A stretch of DNA of 64,000 nucleotides, taken from assembly GCA_934119955.1 (NCBI GenBank), contig CAKOSZ010000003.1, positions 93,951-157,950 of the forward strand, written 5' to 3'. A program made the translations under genes and the position numbers. How positions within the stretch are numbered: the first letter of the stretch is position 1; each line of letters opens with the position of its first letter. Shown one piece after another: positions 1 to 8,210 of the stretch. Under the pieces are notes generated by a model. The model had not been told where the DNA came from. It ran no database searches and was given only the letters and a program-made list of their open reading frames with translations. Source of the stretch: an uncultured Bacilli bacterium (lineage in GTDB: Bacteria; Bacillota_I; Bacilli_A; RF39; UBA660).

Positions 1-377
1 TGAAAAGAATCATGATTATTACTACTTAAAACAATTCCACTTGTTTTAGAAATAGAACAATTAACATTACTAGAACAAGAATAAGTTAAATCATAGTCAA
101 TATCATATGGACAAGTTTCATAATTATTTAAATAACTATTTAAATCGACTAAAATAGAATACTCACTAACGGCTGACCAGTTTTCTATTTGATAAATTGG
201 TCGATTTCTATCTAATTTATCACTATTGAAATAAAACTTTTTCGTTAATAAGTAACGCTCGTTAATAGCATTATAAATATATCTACTATAAGTAATACCC
301 ACTAATAATAAGCCAAGTAAGATAGGTGTTATTATTAAAATTATTTTTTTCTTATTCTTTAATTTAATTTTTTTCAT
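1..377 (-). CDS. Partial exported membrane-anchored protein, SipW/TasA-locus type (C-terminus outside window)
   Basis: The reading frame starts at the ATG complementary to 375-377 and runs off the left edge of the window after about 125 residues without a stop. The N-terminus is lysine-rich, then has one hydrophobic segment (about residues 12-28) ending in ITYSRY, as in camelysin/TasA-type exported proteins processed by SipW-like peptidases. The rest is polar and extracellular in character, with cysteines near residues 90-110. The start lies inside the last codons of the signal-peptidase homologue, so the two are translationally coupled; an AGGA motif sits 9 bases upstream. The assignment to the TasA-like locus is inferred from neighbours; the protein itself is not a recognised family. 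Confidence 0.6.
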   Translation of the reverse strand, partial: MKKIKLKNKKKIILIITPILLGLLLVGITYSRYIYNAINERYLLTKKFYFNSDKLDRNRPIYQIENWSAVSEYSILVDLNSYLNNYETCPYDIDYDLTYSCSSNVNCSISKTSGIVLSSNNHDSF

Positions 378-876
378 TCTTAGTTTTCCTAACTTCCATA
401 ATAAATAAGTATAATTCTAAGATAAATAAAATTAAAATAGGTAAAATAATAAGAAACAAGTATCCCATTTTAGATGTTAATAAGGCAATTACTCCTCCTA
501 TAAGAGGATAAACTGTAACAGTTTTACTAGTTCCTATAACATAGTTATCTAAAATATGATGACTTTCACTTCCAACAATAAAAGTTTTAGGATTTTCGAT
601 AATAGATGCTACTTTTTCATTTTTAATAGAAACATTTGATTTATAAGTATCATAGTATAAAATAGTATCCCCGACTTTGATATTTTTAATGTTTTTGGAT
701 ACTACTAATAAACTATTTTTATCATAGCCTACTAAATCTGTTTTTCTTGGAATTAATAAAGTATTATTACCAAAAACAGATACATCATAGTCATTATAAT
801 TAATTAATAAAAAAGTAATTGGAATTGTTATTACTACATAAAACACAATTAAGATATTAACTATTATTCTTTTCAT
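364..876 (-). CDS. Signal peptidase I (S26B/SipW-type) homologue, apparently catalytically dead
   Basis: The protein has one N-terminal membrane segment, an S26B-like body and a long C-terminal hydrophobic hairpin, as in archaeal/ER-type SipW peptidases. IKVGDTILYY and the late GxViaLLTSKMGYL block match the family layout. The active-site stretch that should read SGSMEPT reads TDLVGYDKN here, and the THRI histidine motif is replaced by VASIIE, so neither the Ser nor the His is present. The start is uncertain: an upstream in-frame ATG at 924 would add 16 residues, but the membrane segment follows the ATG at 876 and neither has a clear ribosome binding site. A scaffold or regulatory role is possible; that is inference. 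Confidence 0.6.
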   Translation of the reverse strand: MKRIIVNILIVFYVVITIPITFLLINYNDYDVSVFGNNTLLIPRKTDLVGYDKNSLLVVSKNIKNIKVGDTILYYDTYKSNVSIKNEKVASIIENPKTFIVGSESHHILDNYVIGTSKTVTVYPLIGGVIALLTSKMGYLFLIILPILILFILELYLFIMEVRKTKNEKN

Positions 877-971
877 ACTACGCCCGAGTTTTACCTCGAA
901 TTCACCTCTCTTTACTATTACCATATTAAGTATAACAAAAATTATATTTAAAGTAAACTATTAATTGACAG

Positions 972-996
972 AAAAAAATTGCTATTTCTAGCAATT
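972..996 (-). terminator. Rho-independent terminator after the 1016-2050 gene
   Basis: Stem AATTGCTA/TAGCAATT (977-984 with 989-996) with a 4-base loop. On the minus strand a run of T follows (complement of 972-978). Confidence 0.75.
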
Positions 997-1015
997 AATT
1001 TTAATATTTTAAATT

Positions 1016-2050
1016 TTATGGAGCAGGTTGAGTTGTTGTGAATTGTAAATCATAATTAATGTTTCCACCAGAAGCAGAGTTTTCACAGTCAACATCTTGT
1101 CCTTCTACCCACATGTAAATTCTAACTTTTGTAACTCCTGCTGTTATACCAAAGATTTGAGTATAGTTTGCATTAGCAGCAGTTGTTAAATAATTTGAAG
1201 TTACTGCTTTAAATTGAGTTGCATGTTTAGTAGCATTTGCTTCTCCTACTTTAACAGTATCAACAGGAACATCAGCCATAATACCATCATAATTTACTCT
1301 CTCAGCATCTGGTCCTTCGGTAATAGTTAGTCCATATGTATCACGAGCATGAGCAATTGCATTAGTTTTATGAACATCATAGTTTGGTTCCCATAAATAT
1401 ACAGGAGATGCAGCAGCACCAGTTGTTCCTAATTTTTGAATATTTGCAACAGTATCATCAGCAGTTGTATTTCCTAAAACAACATAAGCAACACGGCTAG
1501 CATTTTTAATTCCTTTGTCATCTTCATCAGCGGTACTAACTTTTGAATTAGGTGTCATATAAAAGTTTGAAGTTGTATCTGATTTAATAAATAAATCAAA
1601 AGCAATAAATTTTCCAGTTGTACCATTTGCTTCTACTGATTTATTAGCACTTAAATACCAATCTCCGGCATCATCTGCAGCAACTTGTCCGTAGAACATT
1701 TCCATTTTACCATCATTTGTAATAGTTAATGCACTTGATACAGGTTCTAATGATTGTGGTAATTGGTTTACAGCAGCAGCATAAGTATTAGATGCACTTG
1801 TAATATCAGTTGTTTGAATAATTGATTTCCAATTAGTTCCATCAGTTGAAACTTGAATACCATTTTGAGCAGCAATGTTAACTGTAATTGTATTAACAGC
1901 AACAGTTTCATTTGATGTAAACCATGCATAAGTTGAAGTTGTTAATATTACTCCGGTAAAGCAAAGTAATAATAAAAGTAATAACAATCTTCTTGATTTT
2001 TTATGATTTCTTTTTGAAGTAGTAACTACTTCTTTTTTATTTTCATTCAT
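1016..2050 (-). CDS. SipW-dependent-type exported surface protein (camelysin/TasA-like signal)
   Basis: The start is the ATG at 2050 with AGGAG upstream; a longer frame to 2113 has no signal. The N-terminus is basic (KRNHKKSRR), followed by a poly-leucine segment and TSTYAWFTSNET, the typical SipW-type signal with the YAWF box. The mature part (about 300 residues) is rich in T, A, N and V, like secreted beta-sandwich fibre subunits. It has its own terminator (972-996) and is transcribed toward the signal-peptidase homologue. Known members of this class form extracellular fibres or adhesive matrix. The exact structure here is unknown. Confidence 0.6.
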   Translation of the reverse strand: MNENKKEVVTTSKRNHKKSRRLLLLLLLLCFTGVILTTSTYAWFTSNETVAVNTITVNIAAQNGIQVSTDGTNWKSIIQTTDITSASNTYAAAVNQLPQSLEPVSSALTITNDGKMEMFYGQVAADDAGDWYLSANKSVEANGTTGKFIAFDLFIKSDTTSNFYMTPNSKVSTADEDDKGIKNASRVAYVVLGNTTADDTVANIQKLGTTGAAASPVYLWEPNYDVHKTNAIAHARDTYGLTITEGPDAERVNYDGIMADVPVDTVKVGEANATKHATQFKAVTSNYLTTAANANYTQIFGITAGVTKVRIYMWVEGQDVDCENSASGGNINYDLQFTTTQPAP

Positions 2051-2141
2051 TTTTTTCACTCCTATTTTTCTTATCTTCACATTCATGATAGCATAAAAAA
2101 AAATTACTTTCAAGAGTTAAAATAGTTTTTTTCTACTTTAC

Positions 2142-2170
2142 AAAAAAAGTTTACACAAACGTGTAAACTT
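2142..2170 (-). terminator. Rho-independent terminator of htpG-hsp20
   Basis: Perfect 10-bp stem AAGTTTACAC/GTGTAAACTT (2147-2156 with 2161-2170), 4-base loop, then seven T on the minus strand. Confidence 0.85.
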
Positions 2171-2174
2171 AAAA

Positions 2175-2546
2175 CTAATCAATTAAAATTTGTTTTTTAT
2201 GAGTTTCAACTTTTTCAGGAATAATTAAATGTAATGTTCCATTTTTAAAGTCGGCTTTAATATTATCTTCATCAATATCTCCAAAATAGAAAGATCTTTC
2301 AAGTTTTCTATATTTTCTTTCATGACGAAGATATTTTTTGTTTTCATCATGGCATTCCTTTGTTTCAGCCTTAATTGTAATTGTTCCTTTATGACATTCA
2401 ATATGAATATCTTCTTTATTAAATCCTGGAATATCAACATCTACATGATATTTATTATCTTTTTGATAAACATCAGCATTCATTCCCATTCCTTTCAATT
2501 CTTTCTCATCAAATAAATCATCTAACATAAATCTTGCTGGCAACAT
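2175..2546 (-). CDS. Small heat shock protein, Hsp20/alpha-crystallin family
   Basis: This 123-residue protein binds unfolded client proteins as an ATP-independent holdase in the cytoplasm. It shows the alpha-crystallin core: VDIPGFNKEDI near residue 40, followed by the IxIxAE strands, FKNGTLHLIIPE near the end (the conserved G-x-L block), and a C-terminal tail ending in ILI. The GGAGAG site 8 bases upstream supports this ATG. It lies 63 bases downstream of htpG with no terminator between them, so the two are probably co-transcribed and co-regulated by HrcA through the CIRCE at 4526-4552. The length is typical for the family. Confidence 0.9.
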   Translation of the reverse strand: MLPARFMLDDLFDEKELKGMGMNADVYQKDNKYHVDVDIPGFNKEDIHIECHKGTITIKAETKECHDENKKYLRHERKYRKLERSFYFGDIDEDNIKADFKNGTLHLIIPEKVETHKKQILID

Positions 2547-2609
2547 AATATCACTCTCCTTTTTTAAATTAAATTACCATATATATTATTAACAATTATA
2601 TCTATTTTA

Positions 2610-4487
2610 TTACTTAGCCATAATCTCACAGATTAAAGAAGTTAACTCAGTTGGATTTTCAACAGATAATCCTTCAATTAATCTTGCTTGGTTATATAAA
2701 ATCTTTGTATATTTTTCAAGTTCTTCTGAATTAGAAGCATATAACTCTTTTAATTTATCGGCTATTTTACTATTTTCATTTATTTCAAGTATTTTATTTG
2801 CTTTAACACTTTCACCATTTGGCATAGCATTTAAAACTTTTTCCATTTCAAGAGATACATCACCTTCACTTGTAAGGCATACTGCATGATCTTTTAATTT
2901 ATTCGTAAAACGAACACTTTTAACTTGACTATTTAAAACACTTGCCATTTTCTCTAACATACCCTTGTTATCTTCATTTACTTTTTTAAGATTTTCTTTT
3001 TCTTCCTCAGTTGATAAATCAAATTCACTTGATAAAACATTCATGAATTTTTTATCTTTATAAGTACCTAGTACTTTAATAACAAATTCATCTAAGTAAT
3101 TAGTTAAGAATAAAACATTTTTATTACTATTAAGAGCATTTATAACATTTGGTAACATTTTAATCTTATCAATTGTTTCCCCACTTGCATAGTAAATTAC
3201 ATCATCACTCATATCTTCTAAGTACTCATCAAGCGTAATTAGTTTTTCTTTTCTTGAAGAATAGAAAAGTAATAAATCTTGTAAAACTTCTTTATTCATA
3301 CCATAACTTGAATAAATACCATATTTTAACTGTTCTCCAAATGCTTCATAGAACTTAATGTAGTTATCTCTTTCATTTTTTAACATATCAACAAGTTCTT
3401 TTTTAATCTTAGTTTCCAAACTTCTTGCAATTACTTTAATTTGTTTATCACTTTGCATAGTCTCTCTTGATATATTTAAAGAAATATCTTCACTATCAAC
3501 TATACCTTTAACAAAACTAAAATAATCAGGTAATAAATCACTACATTTATCCATTATCATGACACCCTTAGAATATAACATCAAGCCCTTTTCATAATCT
3601 TTGGTGTAATAATTATATGGAGCATGTGATGGAATAAATAGTAAACTAGAATAACTTGTTAATCCTTCAACTTCACTTTTAACAACTTTTAAAGGTTTTT
3701 CATAGTCATAGAACTTATCAGCATAAAAGTCATTATATTCTTCTTCCTTAACATCTTTTTTATTCTTTTTCCAAATAGGAACCATACTATTTAAAGTTTT
3801 AAGTTCTTTAACTTTAATCTTTTTGTCCTTATCCTTTTCATCTTCTTTTTCTGTTTCTACTTCCATTTGAATAGGATATTTTATATAATCAGAGTATTTT
3901 TTAACAATACGACTAATTGTAAAGTCTTCTAAATACTCATCATAGTTATTATCTTCCGTGTTATCTTTTAAATACAAAGTTACAACCGTTCCATTATTAG
4001 GCATTTCACTTTTAGTAATTGTGAATCCATCAGTTCCATCACTTTCCCAAAGATAGGCATCACTCACTCCTGCTTTACGACTTAATACACTAACACGTTT
4101 ACTAATCATAAAACTTGAATAAAAACCAACACCAAATTGACCAATTATTTCTAAGTTCTTCTTATCATTATTTTCTTCTTTAAATAATTCTGATCCACTC
4201 TTAGCAATAGTACCTAAATTACTTTCAAGTTCCATATCAGTCATACCAATACCATTATCAGTTATTTTAATAGTACGATTTTCTTTATCAAGTTCAATTA
4301 ATATTTTTAAATCATTAGTATCTGCTTTTAATTCTCCATTAGTAGCACTTAAATAAACTAATTTATCAATAGCATCACTTGCATTTGATATTAATTCACG
4401 AAAAGCTATCTCTTTATTTGTATATATTGAATTAATCATCATTGATAATAATTTCTTTGATTCTGCTTTAAATTCTTTTTTCTTCAT
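2610..4487 (-). CDS. htpG: Molecular chaperone HtpG (Hsp90)
   Basis: Cytoplasmic ATP-dependent dimeric chaperone. At 625 residues it matches the family length. The N-terminal GHKL ATPase domain has the NASDAIDKL and DNGIGMT motifs and GQFGVGFYS as the lid region; the middle domain contains SREXMQ-type ISRETMQSDK; the C-terminal dimerisation domain is present to the end. AGGAGG precedes the ATG. A sigma-A promoter at 4511-4539 overlapped by a CIRCE element indicates repression by HrcA and heat induction, unlike B. subtilis, where htpG is not in the HrcA regulon. Hsp20 follows in the same transcript. Confidence 0.97.
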   Translation of the reverse strand: MKKKEFKAESKKLLSMMINSIYTNKEIAFRELISNASDAIDKLVYLSATNGELKADTNDLKILIELDKENRTIKITDNGIGMTDMELESNLGTIAKSGSELFKEENNDKKNLEIIGQFGVGFYSSFMISKRVSVLSRKAGVSDAYLWESDGTDGFTITKSEMPNNGTVVTLYLKDNTEDNNYDEYLEDFTISRIVKKYSDYIKYPIQMEVETEKEDEKDKDKKIKVKELKTLNSMVPIWKKNKKDVKEEEYNDFYADKFYDYEKPLKVVKSEVEGLTSYSSLLFIPSHAPYNYYTKDYEKGLMLYSKGVMIMDKCSDLLPDYFSFVKGIVDSEDISLNISRETMQSDKQIKVIARSLETKIKKELVDMLKNERDNYIKFYEAFGEQLKYGIYSSYGMNKEVLQDLLLFYSSRKEKLITLDEYLEDMSDDVIYYASGETIDKIKMLPNVINALNSNKNVLFLTNYLDEFVIKVLGTYKDKKFMNVLSSEFDLSTEEEKENLKKVNEDNKGMLEKMASVLNSQVKSVRFTNKLKDHAVCLTSEGDVSLEMEKVLNAMPNGESVKANKILEINENSKIADKLKELYASNSEELEKYTKILYNQARLIEGLSVENPTELTSLICEIMAK

Positions 4488-4510
4488 ATATTCCTCCTGT
4501 TAACAAGATA

Positions 4511-4539
4511 ATCATAGCACTATAAATAGCACTTGTCAA
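4511..4539 (-). promoter_or_regulatory. Sigma-A promoter of htpG
   Basis: On the minus strand a perfect -35 TTGACA (complement of 4534-4539), a 17-base spacer and a -10 TATGAT (complement of 4511-4516). The -35 overlaps the CIRCE operator. Confidence 0.85.
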
Positions 4540-4552
4540 TAGAGAGTGCTAA
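4526..4552 (-). promoter_or_regulatory. CIRCE operator (HrcA binding site)
   Basis: The inverted repeat TTAGCACTC-N9-AAGTGCTAT covers 4544-4552 and 4526-4534. The first half matches the CIRCE consensus exactly and the second matches it at 7 of 9 bases, with the canonical 9-base spacer. A third half-site-like copy (ATAGCACTA) lies at 4514-4522, over the -10 element. Confidence 0.85.
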
Positions 4553-4572
4553 CTTTTTTTAATTTTTTTTTA

Positions 4573-4609
4573 GAAAAAAAACATATAATATTTTTTATAC
4601 TATATGTTT
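4573..4609 (-). terminator. Rho-independent terminator of the metal-exporter gene
   Basis: Stem AAACATATA/TATATGTTT (4579-4587 with 4601-4609), followed on the minus strand by a T run. It separates the permease gene from the htpG promoter. Confidence 0.7.
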
Positions 4610-4624
4610 TATATTTTAATTATT

Positions 4625-5461
4625 TTATAAACTAAATTTAAATAAATCTAAAAGAATTCCTATTAAAACACCTATTAAATAAATACTTAATAAAATAAAT
4701 AAGTTTTCTTTTTTATCATTATTAACTTTAAATAATACTAAAATCCCAATACCTGATCCTGTTAATAATCCTCCTATTAACATACCTGTTGTAATTACCC
4801 CACTTAAATATAACTCTGTTAAAATAATACTTGCTGAACAATTAGGAATTAAACCTACTAAACTAGCAAGAAATGGTCCAAAGAAACTATTTTTTAAAAG
4901 TATTTTACTAATTGTATCTTCTCCTATTAAATATACTAAGGTATTTAATATAAAAGTTGTTAATAAAATATATAAACTAATTTTTAAAGTATGAATTATA
5001 CTAGACTTGAATATTCCCTTTTCACAGTGGCACTCATCTCTTTTACAAATTGGTAAATCTTTTTTAATTTTATCTTTTTTTCTAAAAATTAAATCAATTA
5101 AATAACCAAAGACAATACCTGTTATAACTTTAATTAAAAGAATTGTTATTATTAATTTAAAAGATACTTTATTAGTAATTAAAATTGGTAACATTTCATC
5201 ACTTGTTGATAAATAAATTGCAATAAGAGTTCCCATTGTAATATTCTTAGCTGAAAATAAATTAGTTGCCATAACTGAAAAACCACATTGAGGAATTACT
5301 CCTAATATACTTCCTATAACTGGTCCTAATTTAGAATCTTTTAAAATATTTCTTTTTTTACTTATACTATGTTCTAAATATTCCATTAATAAAAAAGCAA
5401 CAAATAAAAAAGGAATAATTTTTAATAAATCAATAATTGTATCTAAAACAATATCTAACAT
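4625..5461 (-). CDS. Putative heavy-metal/manganese exporter, ArsP_2-like permease
   Basis: A 278-residue integral membrane protein with about eight hydrophobic segments in two homologous halves. Each half carries a proline-polar-cysteine signature: IPQCGFSVMA in the first half and IPNCSASIIL in the second, which is typical of the putative 10-TM metal/arsenic exporter family (also annotated as putative manganese transporter). The cytoplasmic linker between the halves has a Cys/His-rich segment (CKRDECHCEKG) that could bind metal. GGTGAT precedes the ATG by the spacing common in this genome. The substrate is not determinable from sequence. Confidence 0.7.
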   Translation of the reverse strand: MLDIVLDTIIDLLKIIPFLFVAFLLMEYLEHSISKKRNILKDSKLGPVIGSILGVIPQCGFSVMATNLFSAKNITMGTLIAIYLSTSDEMLPILITNKVSFKLIITILLIKVITGIVFGYLIDLIFRKKDKIKKDLPICKRDECHCEKGIFKSSIIHTLKISLYILLTTFILNTLVYLIGEDTISKILLKNSFFGPFLASLVGLIPNCSASIILTELYLSGVITTGMLIGGLLTGSGIGILVLFKVNNDKKENLFILLSIYLIGVLIGILLDLFKFSL

Positions 5462-5491
5462 TTTATCACCTTTCTTAGATTAACATATTTT

Positions 5492-5971
5492 TTAAGAATT
5501 AACAACTATATATCCTTGATAATTAATATCCCCTAGATAAGAATCACTTATCCAAATTTTTAAATTAATATTTTTTTCTTCTAAACTATTTAAATCATCT
5601 AAATAAATCATCCCATCCATATTTAAAGAATTAATATTATAATCATTTATTTGATATTTTATATAGTTATTAGTTAAATTTTTATTTAAATTAGATTTCA
5701 TAATATATACTTTAACTTTTCTTTTTTCACTTGTTGGATTAGTTAAAGAAACATCATATGAATTTAAATACTTAGTTTCATTATCACTAAGTTGTTTTAA
5801 ATTATCTAATTTTATTTCATTTGAAACAACTGCCATTTGTTTTAAATCAGCATCTATATTATCTTGAATACCTCGTATATTAAAATACCAATAAGTTGTA
5901 CTTATTATTAAAAACAAAGTTGTATAAATAATAGATGTTAGATGGTAAACAAAAAACTTTTTATCACTCAT
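5492..5971 (-). CDS. Membrane-anchored extracellular beta-rich protein, unknown
   Basis: A 159-residue protein with one N-terminal membrane segment (about residues 12-28) and an extracellular domain. The pattern (YDVSLTNPTSEKRKVKVYI, then a predicted strand-rich tail ending GYIVVNS) resembles the TasA-like protein at 43306-43857, where the same 'YDFDVTNTSS' strand occurs. It may be a distant paralogue of the fibre-subunit family. A GC-rich hairpin lies directly before the start and includes the likely ribosome binding site (GGGGG). Function unknown. Confidence 0.55.
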   Translation of the reverse strand: MSDKKFFVYHLTSIIYTTLFLIISTTYWYFNIRGIQDNIDADLKQMAVVSNEIKLDNLKQLSDNETKYLNSYDVSLTNPTSEKRKVKVYIMKSNLNKNLTNNYIKYQINDYNINSLNMDGMIYLDDLNSLEEKNINLKIWISDSYLGDINYQGYIVVNS

Positions 5972-5974
5972 AAA

Positions 5975-5999
5975 AATACCCCCAAAATTCGGGAGTATT
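5975..5999 (-). terminator. Terminator-like hairpin between the dCMP deaminase and the 5492 gene
   Basis: Nine-bp stem AATACTCCC/GGGGGTATT (one G-U pair; 5991-5999 with 5975-5983), 7-base loop, then five T on the minus strand. The 3' arm contains the GGGGG that would serve as ribosome binding site for the ATG at 5971. It may terminate the upstream transcript or gate translation of the next gene. Confidence 0.55.
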
Positions 6000-6028
6000 A
6001 TACCACATTTTTAAGTTTTTTTCAAATT

Positions 6029-6562
6029 TTAACTAGCTTTTTTAAGTTCAACTAATATTTCTTCGTTTTTAATATTAACTGGATAATATTTAACACCACA
6101 CTCGTTAAACATTAATTTACTGGCTTTAACACTATCTGTTTCTAGTAAATTTCCATTTTTATCTTTAAATAAATCATTTAAGTAAATTACTTCTTTAATT
6201 CCTGATTGAATTATTAATTTAGCACACTCGTGACATGGGAATAAGTCAACATAGATTTTAGCACCTTCAAATTCTTTTCTTGAACCACGGTAATTTAAAA
6301 TAGCATTCATCTCCCCATGACAAACAAAAGCATATTTGGTATTTAACATATCACCATTTCTTTCCCAAGGAAAATATTCATCGTGAAAGCCATTAGGAGC
6401 TCCGTTATAGCCAATTGATAAAATACGATTGTCCTCGCTTACTATACAAGCACCTACTTGGGTTGATGGATCTTTACTTCGCATTGATGAAAGTTTAGCA
6501 ATTGCCATAAAATACTCATCCCAACTTAAATAATCTTTTCTTTGTTTATCTATTTTTTTCAT
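6029..6562 (-). CDS. Deoxycytidylate (dCMP) deaminase
   Basis: Converts dCMP to dUMP, feeding thymidylate synthesis. The zinc-binding deaminase motifs are CHGEMNAIL (the HxE motif with Gly in place of the common Ala) and PCHECAKLI (PCxxC). The N-terminal WDEYFMAIA and STQVGACIV blocks are typical of dCMP/ComEB-type deaminases. The ATG at 6562 was chosen because AGGTG lies just upstream; a GTG two codons earlier is possible. The start overlaps the end of mtaB by 17 bases, so the two genes are coupled. Confidence 0.9.
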   Translation of the reverse strand: MKKIDKQRKDYLSWDEYFMAIAKLSSMRSKDPSTQVGACIVSEDNRILSIGYNGAPNGFHDEYFPWERNGDMLNTKYAFVCHGEMNAILNYRGSRKEFEGAKIYVDLFPCHECAKLIIQSGIKEVIYLNDLFKDKNGNLLETDSVKASKLMFNECGVKYYPVNIKNEEILVELKKAS

Positions 6563-7823
6563 ATTCACCTACTAATTCTAAATTTTCTCTTTTAATTATT
6601 TTAACTGATACTATTTCATTTGTTTTAATATCACTTGGTATTTTTACTTTTAAATAATTACCTGTATGACCAATTGAATAACCATTCTTTTTTTCTTCAA
6701 TTAAAACTAAAACATTTTTTGAAATAAATTTATCTAAATATTCTTTTTCTAAATTATTACTAACTTCCATTAGTCTTTTAACTCTTTCTTTTTTAATATT
6801 TTCAGGAATTTGATTATCCATTAAATCAGCCTTTGTTCCTTTTCTTCTAGAATAAGGAAAAACATGAATTTTCGTAAACTTTACTTCTTGACAAAAATTA
6901 ATTGTATCTAAAAAATCTTCTTCTGTTTCACCTGGAAAACCAACAATTACATCTGTTGTTAAATTAATATCTGGTCTTATTTCTCTTATTTTTTGAACTT
7001 TATTTAAAAAATAAGGAGTTAAATATTTTCTATTCATTAAAGATAAAATTTTATCTGATCCTGCTTGAAGAGGAATATGTAAATGAGATACTATTACAGG
7101 ATTATCTTTAAGAACACTTAAAAAATCATCATTTAATTCAGTTATTTCAATTGATGAAATTCTAAGTCTTTTAAGTCCTTCTATTTTAACAATTCTTTTT
7201 AGTAGTTCTGGGAAAGATGTATCTATATCACTTCCATAGTGACCGGTATGAATACCAGTTAAAACTACTTCTTTATAACCATTTTTAACTAAGGATTTTA
7301 TTTCTTTAATAACAGTATCTGGGTTTTTACTTCTAACCCTACCTCTTGTATAAGGAATTATGCAATAAGAACAAAAATTTTCACAACCGTCTTCTATTTT
7401 AACAAAGGCACGATGTCTACTTTCCATATTAGTTATAAACATATCTTCAAAAGTGCTATCAAAGTCTTCATGTAAAATTCTTTTTTTCTCTCTTGTTTTA
7501 ATATATTCTTCAACAAGAGAAACAACTTTTGCTTTATCTTTATTACCAATTATTATACTAACACCATCTAATTTAATATCTTTATGAGCCTCTATCATGC
7601 AACCCATAACAACAATTATACTATTTTCATTTTCTCTTACTAATCTATTAATTACTTTTCTACTTTTTGCATCACTTGTATTAGTAACACTACATGTATT
7701 AACAACATAAATATCAGCAATACCATCAGTTATTTCATATCCTTTATCTTTAAAAGAAGATATAACATACTCTGATTCATAGGTATTAACTTTACATCCT
7801 AAATTTATAACTCTAACTTTCAT
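6546..7823 (-). CDS. mtaB: tRNA t6A37 methylthiotransferase MtaB
   Basis: Radical SAM enzyme that adds a methylthio group to N6-threonylcarbamoyladenosine 37 of tRNAs reading ANN codons. The N-terminal UPF0004 domain starts VINLGCKVNTYES and includes a later NTCSVTN and a GCM cysteine. The radical SAM cluster motif is CENFCSYC, and a C-terminal TRAM domain ends at about residue 425. The ATG at 7823 is the natural family start; the 17 upstream in-frame residues are read-through of the neighbouring frame. It overlaps the hypothetical gene upstream by 11 bases and the dCMP deaminase downstream by 17. Confidence 0.95.
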   Translation of the reverse strand: MKVRVINLGCKVNTYESEYVISSFKDKGYEITDGIADIYVVNTCSVTNTSDAKSRKVINRLVRENENSIIVVMGCMIEAHKDIKLDGVSIIIGNKDKAKVVSLVEEYIKTREKKRILHEDFDSTFEDMFITNMESRHRAFVKIEDGCENFCSYCIIPYTRGRVRSKNPDTVIKEIKSLVKNGYKEVVLTGIHTGHYGSDIDTSFPELLKRIVKIEGLKRLRISSIEITELNDDFLSVLKDNPVIVSHLHIPLQAGSDKILSLMNRKYLTPYFLNKVQKIREIRPDINLTTDVIVGFPGETEEDFLDTINFCQEVKFTKIHVFPYSRRKGTKADLMDNQIPENIKKERVKRLMEVSNNLEKEYLDKFISKNVLVLIEEKKNGYSIGHTGNYLKVKIPSDIKTNEIVSVKIIKRENLELVGEYEKNR

Positions 7824-8169
7824 TTTTACTACCAATTTTTTTAACTTTTTCTTTTTCCATTCTACTATCTGCATTTAAGTAATAGTTATCTCTTGATGCT
7901 TTTAAAGATTCAAAAATTAGAACTAAATTATTTTTAACAAAAGGAACAATATCACTCATTCTACTATCATTTGATAAAGTATAATTTGCTCCATTAAAAA
8001 CAATTAATCCTTTTAACTCTTTTAACTTACTTTCTTCTCGATGATAAATTATTCCCCACTTTTTTAAATTAACAAGAAAAGATGCAATTATTCTTGTTGT
8101 TAATCCTTCTCTAAATACATAGTAAGCACTGGCTATTATTTCATCATATGTATATTTGTTTTCACTCAT
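7813..8169 (-). CDS. Small conserved-looking protein of unknown function
   Basis: A 118-residue soluble protein with a strong AGGAGG site before the ATG and an 11-base overlap with mtaB. It contains no cysteine and no membrane segment. The C-terminus is lysine-rich. The N-terminal half (residues 8-45) looks helical and could be a small winged-helix-like or phage-type fold (YDEIIASAYYVFREG, then FLVNLKKWGIIYHR), but I do not recognise a family. The coupling to mtaB suggests a housekeeping rather than accessory role. Confidence 0.6.
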   Translation of the reverse strand: MSENKYTYDEIIASAYYVFREGLTTRIIASFLVNLKKWGIIYHREESKLKELKGLIVFNGANYTLSNDSRMSDIVPFVKNNLVLIFESLKASRDNYYLNADSRMEKEKVKKIGSKNES

Positions 8170-8210
8170 AATAAACCCTCCTATAACATATTATAATTTA
8201 AAAAGAAAAA

